A stretch of DNA of 64,000 bases from Paracoccaceae bacterium. Lineage in GTDB: Bacteria; Pseudomonadota; Alphaproteobacteria; Rhodobacterales; Rhodobacteraceae. The stretch covers positions 1 to 64,000 of the forward strand of contig JASJAR010000013.1 of NCBI GenBank assembly GCA_030066905.1, in the 5' to 3' direction. This document shows positions 17,492 to 26,182 of the stretch, one piece after another. The notes below the pieces were generated by a model. The model did no database searches and was not told the origin of the DNA. It saw nothing but the letters and a program-made list of their open reading frames with translations. The translations under genes and the position numbers were made by a program. Position 1 is the stretch's first letter; each line of letters begins with the position of its first letter.

Positions 17492-18526
17492 TTAGCGAAG
17501 TGCCGGAAGAAGCACGGTAAACCGGCTCCCCTCGCCCGGTGTGGCCTCGATCTTGAGCCGTCCCCGGTGCCGGTTTACAATGTGTTTGACGATCGCGAGC
17601 CCGAGCCCCGTCCCGCCCATTTCCCGCGAGCGGTGGCTGTCGACGCGGTAGAATCGCTCTGTCAGGCGGGGAATGTGCGCAGCATCGATCCCGTCGCCGT
17701 CGTCTTCGACGGAGACCTCCAAGCCCGGGCCCCGGAATCCGGTAACCTCGTCGTGCCGGCTGAGGCGCACAGTCACCGTCTCGGCGCCGTACTTGACCGC
17801 GTTTTCCACCAGATTAGTAAAGACTTGGGAAAGCTGGTCGGGATCGGCGGTGAGAACGGCCTCGCCCCCTGCCCCCTCGAGCCGGAGCTCAGCCCCTTGC
17901 TCCTCAGCAAGCGGCTGGAGCGCGAGCACCACCGACGCCAGGATGGCCGAAAGATCGACCGTTTCGGTGGGCCGCATGCGTTCGACCGATTCGACCCGGC
18001 TGAGGGAGAGCAGATCGGCCACGAGCCGGTTCATCCGCGTCGCTTCCCGGCCCATCGTGTCGAGAAACCTGTCGCGCGCTTCCGCGTCGTCGCGCGCTGC
18101 ACCCTTCAGCGTTTCGATAAACCCGATGAGGGCGGTCAGCGGCGTCCGCAACTCGTGGCTGACATTGGCCACGAAGTCCTGTCGCATCTGCCTTGCCTCC
18201 TGGGTCGCGGTCTGGTCCTCGAAGGTGACAAGTACGAGCGGCCCGCCGTCCGACGTCGCCAGCGGCGCGGCTGTCACCCGCCAGAGCACCTCGCGGGTGG
18301 CGACCGTCGTGACGACGCTGGCCGTTCCGGGCTGGCGCAACCGGAACACCGCCTCGACGCAGTCCAGAAGCACCGGCTGTCGCAGCGCGGCAACATAGGT
18401 GCGGCCCACCACCGTGCCACCGAGGATCGCCTTGGCCTCGGCATTCGCATGGGCGAGCCGTTCGTTCCCGTCGATGAGAAGCGCCGGGATCGGCAGGGCG
18501 TCGAGAACCGCGTTGGCAAGCTGCAA
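17492..18526 (-). CDS. phoR: phosphate regulon sensor histidine kinase PhoR, no membrane anchor
   Basis: A 344-aa kinase. A PAS-like domain spans ~5-105. The HisKA box FVANVSHELRTPLT holds His124, and the ATPase domain has the N-box (FTNLVENAVKYG), G1 (DDGDGI) and G2 (GGTGLGLAIVKHI). The start is TTG at 18526, immediately after an in-frame stop, with GGAAG upstream. Unlike E. coli PhoR there is no N-terminal transmembrane segment, so this is probably a soluble kinase recruited to Pst/PhoU. It heads the pst-pho cluster. Confidence 0.92.
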   Translation of the reverse strand: MQLANAVLDALPIPALLIDGNERLAHANAEAKAILGGTVVGRTYVAALRQPVLLDCVEAVFRLRQPGTASVVTTVATREVLWRVTAAPLATSDGGPLVLVTFEDQTATQEARQMRQDFVANVSHELRTPLTALIGFIETLKGAARDDAEARDRFLDTMGREATRMNRLVADLLSLSRVESVERMRPTETVDLSAILASVVLALQPLAEEQGAELRLEGAGGEAVLTADPDQLSQVFTNLVENAVKYGAETVTVRLSRHDEVTGFRGPGLEVSVEDDGDGIDAAHIPRLTERFYRVDSHRSREMGGTGLGLAIVKHIVNRHRGRLKIEATPGEGSRFTVLLPALR

Positions 18527-18752
18527 GAATCAGGTCTTCCGGTAAGCTGATTGACGTTCTGTCATCTGGCGCCGTCCCCCCGGACGCAACCGCAAAAACC
18601 CATGTTGCAGCGCAGAAATACCCGTAAAAGGGGAGTTGAAACGGTAAACACTCGCCCTATTATGAAGAAAATTCGAACGTTCGCCAGGCTGCATTACGGC
18701 GGCGAACCTTTGCTGGAGCGACGCCGATGCCTGTATATTGCATAGGACGGTC

Positions 18753-19145
18753 ATGCGACGATTAGCCGACGACAGCCCGATGCATGCCGCACCGTCGGGC
18801 GAAAGCTACACCGGAAAAGCAGCGGTGCTTGCGGTGGGCGACACCGCTGAGTGGCTGCGGCGCAGGCAGCCCGTTCCGCCGGGAGGCCGGATCATCCTGG
18901 CATCGTTTTCCGACCTCTCCCGGCCGCTGCTCGACCGTGTGAGCCCCAAACTCGTGCTGTCTCCGCTCCTGGCGCGCGACTTCGACTGTATCGATCTGGC
19001 CCAGATGCTCTTCACTTTGGGCTATACCGGACAGTACCGGGTCATTTCCAACGACCTGCCCGATCCAAGGGTCGTTTTGGCCGAAATCCGGGCACTTTGC
19101 CCAGGGCTCGATTTCGCGATCCTGCAACTCTCCGCCGACGACTAG
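18753..19145 (+). CDS. hypothetical protein (130 aa), possibly receiver-like fold
   Basis: The ATG at 18753 has TAGGA eight nt upstream. The predicted protein alternates hydrophobic strands and helices (GKAAVLAVGDTAEWL, RIILASFSDL, PKLVLSPLLARDFDCIDLAQ, YRVISNDLPDP) and ends LDFAILQLSADD. The pattern is reminiscent of a degenerate receiver-type alpha/beta fold, but no phospho-acceptor motif is convincing. It is divergent from phoR. No function assigned. Confidence 0.55.
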   Translation: MRRLADDSPMHAAPSGESYTGKAAVLAVGDTAEWLRRRQPVPPGGRIILASFSDLSRPLLDRVSPKLVLSPLLARDFDCIDLAQMLFTLGYTGQYRVISNDLPDPRVVLAEIRALCPGLDFAILQLSADD

Positions 19146-19172
19146 GGCGAACCGCGGCGATCGGAAGCCCTC

Positions 19173-19240
19173 CCGTCGCGGGCCTGACCCGAGACCTCGA
19201 CGAACGATGCGCGACGCGGTCCGGCGATCCCGGACCGGGG
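19173..19240 (+). repeat. REP-like palindrome (copy b, degenerate)
   Basis: GTCGCGGGCCTGACCCGAGAC (19175-19195), then CTCGACG and a second arm around TCCCGGACCGGGG, match the two-arm organisation of the family at 55031-55110 but with several mismatches. It lies between the convergent hypothetical gene and the transsulfuration gene. Confidence 0.55.
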
Positions 19241-19277
19241 AATGGAACATTCGCAAAACATCGCCTGCCGCTCACCG

Positions 19278-20450
19278 TCAGCCGGCCGCAGCCGCCACGC
19301 CCTTGCGAAACGCCTCGATGAGCGCGCCGGCCTCCTCGCAGCCCGCCGACACCCGGAAGAACCCGTCCGAGATGCCGATCGCCGCGCGGGCCGCCGGCGA
19401 CAATCCGCGATGGGACGACGAAGGCGGGTGGCTGAGGGTGGTGGAGATATCGCCCAGCGTCGGCGCAAAGGCGATCTCGCCGGCCAACGCGCCCACGAGC
19501 CGTTCTGCGGCCGGCCGCCCGCCCTCGATCTCGAAACTCACCATGTGGGACCCGCGGTTGCCCAGAAGCGGCCGGGCAAGCGCCGCGTCGGGGTGGCCGG
19601 GGTCAGTGGGATAGAACACCCGGGCGACGCCATGCATCTGCCGCAGCGCCCCCGCAAGGGCGGCGGCATTTGCCTCCGCGCGGTCATAGCGCAGCTCGAA
19701 GGACAAGAGCCCCCGCTCGGCCAGCCAGCAATCGAACGGGCTTGGCGTGAGGCCCATCGTCACCGCGAAGGGCTCGATCCGCGCCATGAGGTCGGCGTCG
19801 TTCGTGCCGACCCAGCCCAGCGTTGCGTCGGAATGGCCCGCCAGGAGCTTTGTTACCGAGTGGATGACGATATCGGCCCCCCGGGCGAGCGGTTGCACCG
19901 CACGCGGCGTCGTGAACGTGTTATCGACCGCCAACGGCGCGCCTGCCGCCCGGGCGACTTCGGCGATCCCGGCCAGATCGGCGATCCGGATCGTCGGGTT
20001 CGACACGGTTTCTATCAGGATAAGCCGCGTTTCCGGCCGGAGAGCCGCCTTGACGGCGGAGGCGTCCGAAGCATCGACAAGGCTCGTCGCGATGCCGAGC
20101 CGGGGCAGGTCTTCGCCCATCATCCGCAGCGAACGGCCATAAAGCTGGTTGCCGCCGATCACATGGTCGCCCGCCCGACACAGGCCCAATAGCACAGCCC
20201 CGACCGCCGCCATGCCGGAGCCCGTCACGAGCCCCTGTCCCGCCCCCTCCATCGTCGCGATGCGCCGGGCCAGGACGGTCGCGTTCGGGTGGCCTTCCCG
20301 GGCATAGGTGAAGCCCGTCGCTTCACCCTCATAGACCCGGTCGAGCGCGGCCGGGCCATCGGCGGTGTAGACGACCGAAGGCTGGATCGGTGAGGTCAGT
20401 GGCTGGGTCACGGAGCCCGGCCATGCGCTCCGCCGAGAGGAGCCGCTCAT
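19278..20450 (-). CDS. transsulfuration-family PLP enzyme (Cys/Met metabolism)
   Basis: A 390-aa member of the cystathionine gamma-synthase/beta-lyase family. YAREGHPNATVLARRIATME and SGMAAVGAVLLGLCRAGDHV are N-terminal family blocks. Lys201 in HSVTKLLAGHSD is the PLP Schiff-base lysine, and AVDNTFTTP and FFRVSAGCEE complete the signature. It probably acts on cystathionine or an O-acyl-homoserine; the exact reaction cannot be told from sequence alone. It overlaps the gamma carbonic anhydrase gene by 4 nt. Confidence 0.88.
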   Translation of the reverse strand: MSGSSRRSAWPGSVTQPLTSPIQPSVVYTADGPAALDRVYEGEATGFTYAREGHPNATVLARRIATMEGAGQGLVTGSGMAAVGAVLLGLCRAGDHVIGGNQLYGRSLRMMGEDLPRLGIATSLVDASDASAVKAALRPETRLILIETVSNPTIRIADLAGIAEVARAAGAPLAVDNTFTTPRAVQPLARGADIVIHSVTKLLAGHSDATLGWVGTNDADLMARIEPFAVTMGLTPSPFDCWLAERGLLSFELRYDRAEANAAALAGALRQMHGVARVFYPTDPGHPDAALARPLLGNRGSHMVSFEIEGGRPAAERLVGALAGEIAFAPTLGDISTTLSHPPSSSHRGLSPAARAAIGISDGFFRVSAGCEEAGALIEAFRKGVAAAAG

Positions 20451-20980
20451 CGGCCCACCGGTACAAGCCCCGCCCGGAACCGGCGCATCTTGGCGCGGTA
20501 ACGCTCGGCGGAGACCAGAAGTTCGGCGACAGCATCGTCGTCGAGTTCGCGGACGACCTTGCCTGGCACCCCCATCACCAAAGCACGCGGGGGGATCGTC
20601 TTGCCCTCCGCGACCAGAGCGCCCGCGCCGATGAGCGCCCCCGCCCCGATCACCGCATCGTTGAGCACGGTCGCCCCCATCCCGATGAGCGCCCCGTTCC
20701 CGATCCGGCAGCCATGGAGCATCGCCTTATGCCCGACCGTGCAATTCTCGCCGATCACGAGCGGACAGCCCGGGTCGGTGTGGCAGACCGTGTTCTCCTG
20801 AACGTTACTGCCGGCGCCGACCGTGATCGGCTCGTTGTCGCCCCTCAGCGTCGCCCCGAACCAGACCGACGCGCCGGACCCGAGAACCACCTCGCCGATG
20901 AGATTGGCATCGGGCGCGACCCATACGTCGTCATCATCGGGCAATGTCGGGGCCACCCCCTCGAAGGAATAAAGCGGCAT
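20447..20980 (-). CDS. gamma carbonic anhydrase-like hexapeptide-repeat protein
   Basis: A ~177-aa left-handed beta-helix protein. DANLIGEVVLGSGASVWFGA, LRGDNEPITVGAGSNVQENT and IGENCTVGHKAMLHGCRIG contain hexapeptide repeats and the His ligands (CHTD, GHKAMLHG) of the trimeric zinc site, as in CaiE/PaaY/YrdA-type proteins. ATG at 20980 is preferred because GAGGAG precedes it; it shares a base with the gmk stop (TGATG). Catalytic activity varies in this family. Confidence 0.88.
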   Translation of the reverse strand: MPLYSFEGVAPTLPDDDDVWVAPDANLIGEVVLGSGASVWFGATLRGDNEPITVGAGSNVQENTVCHTDPGCPLVIGENCTVGHKAMLHGCRIGNGALIGMGATVLNDAVIGAGALIGAGALVAEGKTIPPRALVMGVPGKVVRELDDDAVAELLVSAERYRAKMRRFRAGLVPVGR

Positions 20981-21621
20981 CAATGCTCCTCGAACTCCGA
21001 TTGCAGCCGCCGGACATGGGCCACGAGCCCCGGCTGGCGGGCCCGCCGAAGCCGCTCCGCAGCAACGATGCCCTTCAGCCGCGCCTCTGTGGCGTCGAGA
21101 TCGTCATTGATCAGGACGTAGTCATAGGCATCCCAATGGCTGATCTCGTCCCAGCTCTTCTGCATCCGCTTGGCGATGGTCTCGTCGTTGTCCTGACCGC
21201 GCGACTGGAGCCGCTCCCTGAGCGCCGTGATCGAGGGCGGCAGCAGGAAGACCGAGAGCACCGCGTCCGCGAGAGCCGAACCGGCGATTTGCTGCGCCCC
21301 CTGCCAGTCGATATCGAAGAGAACGTCCCGGCCCTGCGAGATCGCCGCTTCCACAGGGGCCCGGGGGCTGCCGTAGAAATTGCCGAAGACATGGGCATGT
21401 TCGAGCATGTCCCCATCGGCGACCATGCGGCGGAACTCGGCCTCGTCGGTAAACCGGTAATGCTGCCCGTCGACCTCCCCGGGCCTTGGCGGCCGGGTCG
21501 TGGCGGAGACCGAAAACGTGATGTCGGGGTCCCAGTCACGCAGCCGGCCCGCCAGCGTGGACTTTCCCGCCCCCGAGGGCGACGACAGGATGATGAGAAG
21601 ACCGCGCCGCGCGTCAGGCAA
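20980..21621 (-). CDS. gmk: guanylate kinase
   Basis: A 213-aa enzyme that phosphorylates GMP to GDP with ATP. The P-loop [15 protein letters not shown] is at ~residues 13-27. The GMP-binding segment includes [19 protein letters not shown] and FLEHA-type [29 protein letters not shown] is also invariant. It lies 3 nt after yicC, the usual yicC-gmk pairing. Confidence 0.97.
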   Translation of the reverse strand: MPDARRGLLIILSSPSGAGKSTLAGRLRDWDPDITFSVSATTRPPRPGEVDGQHYRFTDEAEFRRMVADGDMLEHAHVFGNFYGSPRAPVEAAISQGRDVLFDIDWQGAQQIAGSALADAVLSVFLLPPSITALRERLQSRGQDNDETIAKRMQKSWDEISHWDAYDYVLINDDLDATEARLKGIVAAERLRRARQPGLVAHVRRLQSEFEEH

Positions 21622-21624
21622 GCT

Positions 21625-22515
21625 CTATTCCACGTTCTGGATCTGCTCTCGCATCTGATCGATGACCGCCTTGAGGTCAAGACCGACGGCCGTCAGCGCT
21701 CTCGAGCCCGACTTCGAGCAGAGCGTATTGGCCTCGCGGTTGAACTCCTGAACCAGAAAATCGAGCTTGCGGCCTTTCGGGCCGTCCGCGGCGACGAGGT
21801 CGCGGGCGGCGTCGATATGGGCCGAGAGCCGGTCGAGCTCTTCGGTCACGTCGGCCTTTACCGCCAGAAGCGCCAGTTCCTGGGCCAGCCGGTCGGCGTC
21901 GACGGCATCGGTGGCCTCGACGATCCGGGCGAGTTGCGTTTTCAGCACATCCTCCGCCCGCGCACCCCGTTCGTCCGCGGCTGCGACAGCGGCACCGTGC
22001 AACCGCTCGATTTCGTCGATCTGCCCGGCAACGGTCGCGGCAAGCGCCGCCCCCTCGGAGGCGCGCATCGCCGTGAAATCCGCCAGGAGCAGGTCGAGAT
22101 CGGCTTCGAGCGCCTTTCGGAGCGGTGCGGTATCCTCCTCCCGGGACGGCGCGTCGAGCACCCCGCGCAATGTGAGGATTTCAGCAGCCGACGACGGTCT
22201 GAGCCCGATATCGGCCGCCGCAGCGGCGGTTTCGGTCTCGGCGATCATCTTCAGCGCGCGAGCCAGCCTTTCGGGGTCGAGTGCGGCTTCGGCGGCTTCG
22301 GCATTCGTCTGCACCCGCAGCGTCATCTGCACGCTGCCGCGATGCAACGCCCCCTGGAGCCTGGCCCTGACCGCCTGTTCGAGCCCGTCGATCCAGTCGG
22401 GGAGGCGCAGGCGCAGGTCGAGACCCCGCCCGTTCACCGACCTGAGGTCCCATGTCCAGCTGTAGCGTCCCGCCGCTCCTTGGCGCGCGGCAAACCCCGT
22501 CATGGAAACAGTCAC
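21625..22515 (-). CDS. yicC: YicC family protein (endoribonuclease-type)
   Basis: A 296-aa protein. MTVSMTGFAARQG and WDLRSVNGRGLDLRLRLP at the N-terminus and LDFLVQEFNREANTLCSKS at the C-terminus are the YicC N- and DUF1732-domain signatures. YicC in E. coli acts as an RNase affecting small-RNA turnover. It is coupled to gmk and is the first gene of the yicC-gmk-gammaCA-transsulfuration operon. Confidence 0.95.
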   Translation of the reverse strand: MTVSMTGFAARQGAAGRYSWTWDLRSVNGRGLDLRLRLPDWIDGLEQAVRARLQGALHRGSVQMTLRVQTNAEAAEAALDPERLARALKMIAETETAAAAADIGLRPSSAAEILTLRGVLDAPSREEDTAPLRKALEADLDLLLADFTAMRASEGAALAATVAGQIDEIERLHGAAVAAADERGARAEDVLKTQLARIVEATDAVDADRLAQELALLAVKADVTEELDRLSAHIDAARDLVAADGPKGRKLDFLVQEFNREANTLCSKSGSRALTAVGLDLKAVIDQMREQIQNVE

Positions 22516-22668
22516 GGCCGCCCCCGGGCCAGCGTTAACCGTTCCTGTCGATTTTTAGGGAAATTCATTGCGGTTGGTGCCATATTGGGGTCGTGAGCAG
22601 TGTGTTGGTAAGAGTTAGCAGACGCCCCCGAAGCTCACAATCGGGGTCGCCTGCGGGGGAGAGAGATC

Positions 22669-23352
22669 GTGGATCGCATCATTGATCGCGGCGGGTCCGA
22701 ACCGTCGGGCCTTGTATCGCTGCAAGAACGCCGTCTTGCCCGTCGCCATACGGCGCTGGTGCAGGTCGAAGCCTACTGGACCAGCCTCAGGGGCAGCCGT
22801 CTCGTCCCCGACCGGGCGGAGGTGGACCCAAGGGGGCTGTCCGGCGCGCTCGAACACGCTTTCGTACTGGAGCGCATTGCGCCCGGCCTCGCTCGTTTCC
22901 GCGTCGCCGGAATGCACCTGTCCGACCTTATCGGCCTCGAAGTGCGCGGCATGCCGATCTCGGCGACCTTTGCCCCCGATGCAAGGGCGGAGTTGGCGCG
23001 CGCCCTCGACGCGACCTTCAACGAACCCGCCCGGATCCGGATGTCGGTCACCGGCGAGACCGGGATCGGTCGCCCGGTGCTCCAGGGCGAAATGGTCCTT
23101 CTGCCGCTGCGGTCGGATGGGGGCGAGGTGAGCCGCGCGTTGGGCTGTTTGGTGATGGACGGCAAGATCGGCCGCCAGCCGCGGCGCCTCTCGATCACCG
23201 CGATGGAGCACCAGACGCTGACGGGCTACGCCGATGGCGGAACAGGCACGATGCCCCCGCCACTGCCCGGCGCCGAGCCCCGCCGGACCCCCGCGCGCGA
23301 CGCGGCCCTCGAAAAGGCACCGTTCCTGCGCCTCGTTCACAGCCGCGATTGA
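22669..23352 (+). CDS. PAS_5-type PAS domain protein
   Basis: A 227-aa cytoplasmic protein. The core (~30-170), with ALVQVEAYWTSLRGSRLVPD, RAEVDPRGLSGALEHAFVLE, RFRVAGMHLSDLIGLEVRGM and a final strand of LPLRSDGG, corresponds to the alphaproteobacterial PAS_5 family. No output domain is attached; the last ~55 residues are Pro/Arg-rich. GGGGGAGAGA precedes the ATG. The sensory ligand is unknown. Confidence 0.8.
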   Translation: MDRIIDRGGSEPSGLVSLQERRLARRHTALVQVEAYWTSLRGSRLVPDRAEVDPRGLSGALEHAFVLERIAPGLARFRVAGMHLSDLIGLEVRGMPISATFAPDARAELARALDATFNEPARIRMSVTGETGIGRPVLQGEMVLLPLRSDGGEVSRALGCLVMDGKIGRQPRRLSITAMEHQTLTGYADGGTGTMPPPLPGAEPRRTPARDAALEKAPFLRLVHSRD

Positions 23353-23554
23353 AGTCCTCGCATTGCCCGGCACCGGTTCCGGGGCGGCGTCTGATCCCAC
23401 CATGCGGCGAGGCGGTCCCCACGTAGGGCGGGCATTCCACCCACCATCCTGCGGATCGCAACCATGTCCCAAAAGTCCGATTGCCGCCCCCCGGGGCCGC
23501 TCCAGACGCACTCAGGACGAGGCTGGCCCCGCCCCAATCGAGCGCCGTACCGCC

Positions 23555-24925
23555 CTAAACCGCCGCCGCCTGACTGCGCGCCTGACGACGGGCGGTGAGT
23601 TCCTCGGCCACGAGAAACGCAAGTTCCAGCGACTGAGAGGCGTTGAGCCTCGGGTCGCAGGCGGTATGGTAGCGGTCCGAAAGGTCCTCTTCCGTGACCG
23701 CCCGGACCCCGCCGGTACATTCGGTGACATCCGCCCCCGTCATCTCGAAATGCACGCCGCCGGGGATTGTCCCTTCCGCGCCGTGGACCTCGAAGAATTC
23801 CCGCACCTCGCGGAGCACGCTGTCGAAGGGCCGGGTCTTGTAGCCGGTTGCCGACTTGATGGTATTGCCGTGCATCGGGTCGCAGGACCAGACCACCTCG
23901 GCACCTTCTTCGCGCACCGCCCGGATGAGCCGCGGCAGATGCTCGCCCACCGTCCCCGCCCCGAAGCGCGCAATCAGCGTCAGCCGCCCCGCCTCGTTCT
24001 CGGGATTGAGCTTCTCCATCAGCACCTTGAGGTCGTCGGCCGTCGTGGTCGGCCCGCATTTCAGGCCGATCGGGTTTTGCACCCCGCGGGCGAACTCGAC
24101 ATGGGCGCCGTCCGGCTGGCGCGTGCGGTCGCCGATCCAGATCATATGACCGGACCCTGCGAGCCATTGACCCGAGGTCGAATCGAGCCGGCAGAGGGCT
24201 TCTTCGTACTCCAACAGGAGCGCCTCGTGGGAGGTGTAGAACTCCACGCTCGAGAATTCATGCGTCGTCGCCCCGTCGATACCGGCCGCCGCCATGAAGT
24301 CGATTGAATCCTGGATGCGGTTGGCGATGTCGCGGTAGCGCGCGGCATCCTCGGCATCGGTGAACCCAAGCGTCCACGAATGCACCCTATGCATGTCTGC
24401 AAAGCCACCCGTGGAAAAGGCCCGGATGAGGTTCAGTGTGCCGGCGGCCTGGGTGTAGGCCTGGAGCATCTTTGCCGGGTCGGGGTTTCGCGCTGCGGCG
24501 GTAAAGTCGAGCTCGTTGACGATGTCGCCCCGGTAGGACGGAAGTTCCACCCCGTCTTTCACTTCGGTCGGTGCCGAGCGCGGCTTGGCGAACTGCCCCG
24601 CCATCCGGCCGACCTTTACCACCGGAACCTTGGCGCCGTAGGTCAGAACCATCGCCATCTGGAGCATGACCTTGAAGGTGTCGCGGATCTGGTCGGCGTT
24701 GAAGGCGGCAAAGCTCTCGGCGCAATCGCCCCCCTGTAGGAGGAACGCCTCGCCGCGCGCGGCGGCCGCAAGCTCGTGGCGCAGCCGGCGCGCCTCACCC
24801 GCGAACACCAGCGGCGGATAGCTCGAAAGGCGAGCCTCGACGCCCTCGAGGGCCGCAGCGTCGGCATAATCGGGCATCTGCACCCGCGGCTTGTTGCGCC
24901 AGTCGCTCTTCGTCCAGTCGCCCAT
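23555..24925 (-). CDS. class II 3-deoxy-7-phosphoheptulonate (DAHP) synthase
   Basis: A 456-aa enzyme condensing phosphoenolpyruvate with erythrose 4-phosphate, first step of the shikimate pathway. The ATG at 24925 ([20 protein letters not shown]) follows [22 protein letters not shown] (metal Cys), [21 protein letters not shown]-type [10 protein letters not shown], and [10 protein letters not shown] are class II (plant/AroH-type) motifs. It is divergent from the GlxA-type regulator. Confidence 0.95.
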   Translation of the reverse strand: MGDWTKSDWRNKPRVQMPDYADAAALEGVEARLSSYPPLVFAGEARRLRHELAAAARGEAFLLQGGDCAESFAAFNADQIRDTFKVMLQMAMVLTYGAKVPVVKVGRMAGQFAKPRSAPTEVKDGVELPSYRGDIVNELDFTAAARNPDPAKMLQAYTQAAGTLNLIRAFSTGGFADMHRVHSWTLGFTDAEDAARYRDIANRIQDSIDFMAAAGIDGATTHEFSSVEFYTSHEALLLEYEEALCRLDSTSGQWLAGSGHMIWIGDRTRQPDGAHVEFARGVQNPIGLKCGPTTTADDLKVLMEKLNPENEAGRLTLIARFGAGTVGEHLPRLIRAVREEGAEVVWSCDPMHGNTIKSATGYKTRPFDSVLREVREFFEVHGAEGTIPGGVHFEMTGADVTECTGGVRAVTEEDLSDRYHTACDPRLNASQSLELAFLVAEELTARRQARSQAAAV

Positions 24926-25020
24926 GGGTCTTTCCCTTTCGCGCGGCATCGCGGATCACGTCTATAGGGGAGGGCCGGGGCCTTGAAAACCGCCAATTGC
25001 GCGCGATCCGCGGTCATCTG

Positions 25021-25034
25021 GGTTTGCGCAAACC
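25021..25034. promoter_or_regulatory. 14-bp perfect palindrome between DAHP synthase and GlxA-type regulator
   Basis: GGTTTGCGCAAACC is a perfect 14-bp inverted repeat in the 153-nt divergent intergenic region. Its symmetry and position suggest an operator for a dimeric regulator, possibly controlling the regulator gene at 25079 or the DAHP synthase gene. Which protein binds is unknown. Confidence 0.45.
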
Positions 25035-25078
25035 GGAAATTCCTGTAACCGTCCCGTCGGCTCAGCGCGAGAGGCCCG

Positions 25079-26086
25079 ATGCAGAAGATCGTTGGACCCG
25101 TGAGAATGCGTCCCGGGGACGGCGCCCGCCCCCGGCGCTTCGTCTTCGTGCTGCTCGACAACTTCACCATGCTCTGCTTCGCCTGCGCGGTCGAAAGCCT
25201 CAGGATCGCCAACCGCCAGTCGGGCCGGACGCTTTACGAGTGGATCACGGTCGGCGAAGGGGGCGACACGGTCTCCTGTTCGGCCGGTATCACCTACAAG
25301 CTCGACGCGGGGCTCGGCGAGCTGTCCCGCGACGACACCATCGTCGTCTGCGGCGGGATCGACGTCGCCTCGGCCTCGACGAGAACGATGCTCGGCTGGC
25401 TGCGTCGGGAAGCCCGCAAAGGCGCGGCCGTCGGCGGGCTCTGCACCGCGGGCTGGACGCTGGCGCGGGCGGGTCTTCTCGACGGCAAGCGCGCCACGAT
25501 CCACTGGGAAAACCATGACAGCTTTCTTGAGGAGTTCCCGGATGTGGACCTGACCAAATCGGTCTTCGTGATGGACGGCAACCGCTTCACCACCGCCGGG
25601 GGGACCTCCTCGATCGACCTGATGCTGAAGGTGATCTCGGACGATCACGGCGAGGAACTCGCCTCCGAGGTCGCCGACCAGCTCATCTACACGACCATCC
25701 GGACCGACCAGGACACCCAGCGGCTTTCGGTACCCACCCGGATCGGCGTGCGGCACCCCAAGCTCGCCCAGGTCATCCAGATGATGGAGGCGGCCATCGA
25801 GGAGCCGATCTCCCCGGCGATACTGGCCCGCGATGTCGGCCTCTCGACGCGCCAGCTCGAACGGCTGTTCCGGCGCTATCTCAACCGGTCCCCGAAACGC
25901 TACTACATGGAGTTGCGGCTCCAGAAGGCGCGCAACCTCCTGATGCAGACCGACATGAGCGTGATCAACGTCGCCCTGGCCTGCGGCTTCACGAGCCCGT
26001 CGCATTTCTCGAAATGCTACCGGGCCCATTACAACACCACCCCGTACCGCGAACGCGGCGCCCCGCCCCAGCGGCTTTCGGTGTGA
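25079..26086 (+). CDS. GlxA family AraC-type transcriptional regulator
   Basis: A 335-aa regulator. Residues ~20-190 form a DJ-1/PfpI-like domain (FVFVLLDNFTMLCFACAVES, VGGLCTAGWTLARAGLLDGK, FTTAGGTSSIDLML). Residues ~230-325 form the AraC double helix-turn-helix (LARDVGLSTRQLERLFRRYL, VALACGFTSPSHFSKCYRAH). The close GlxA-family relatives I know are GbdR-like regulators of choline/glycine betaine or arginine catabolism; no target genes adjoin, so the inducer is open. Confidence 0.9.
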   Translation: MQKIVGPVRMRPGDGARPRRFVFVLLDNFTMLCFACAVESLRIANRQSGRTLYEWITVGEGGDTVSCSAGITYKLDAGLGELSRDDTIVVCGGIDVASASTRTMLGWLRREARKGAAVGGLCTAGWTLARAGLLDGKRATIHWENHDSFLEEFPDVDLTKSVFVMDGNRFTTAGGTSSIDLMLKVISDDHGEELASEVADQLIYTTIRTDQDTQRLSVPTRIGVRHPKLAQVIQMMEAAIEEPISPAILARDVGLSTRQLERLFRRYLNRSPKRYYMELRLQKARNLLMQTDMSVINVALACGFTSPSHFSKCYRAHYNTTPYRERGAPPQRLSV

Positions 26087-26096
26087 GGCGGGCGGC

Positions 26097-26162
26097 AAGG
26101 GGGGGCTCTGCCCCCGGCCCGTTCGGGCCTCCCCCGCGGTATTTCTCGCCAAGATGAAGGAG
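26097..26162 (+). repeat. Rhodobacteraceae-type intergenic hairpin element
   Basis: GGGGG-CTCTG-CCCCC (26101-26115) and GGCCC-GTTC-GGGCC (26116-26129) form tandem hairpins, followed by TCCCCCGCGGTATTTCTCGC and a conserved-looking AAGATGAAGGAG tail. I recall near-identical elements scattered between genes in Rhodobacter, Ruegeria and relatives. It lies between convergent genes and could double as their terminator. Confidence 0.6.
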
Positions 26163-26182
26163 CAGCGGTCCGGACCCGGGGT

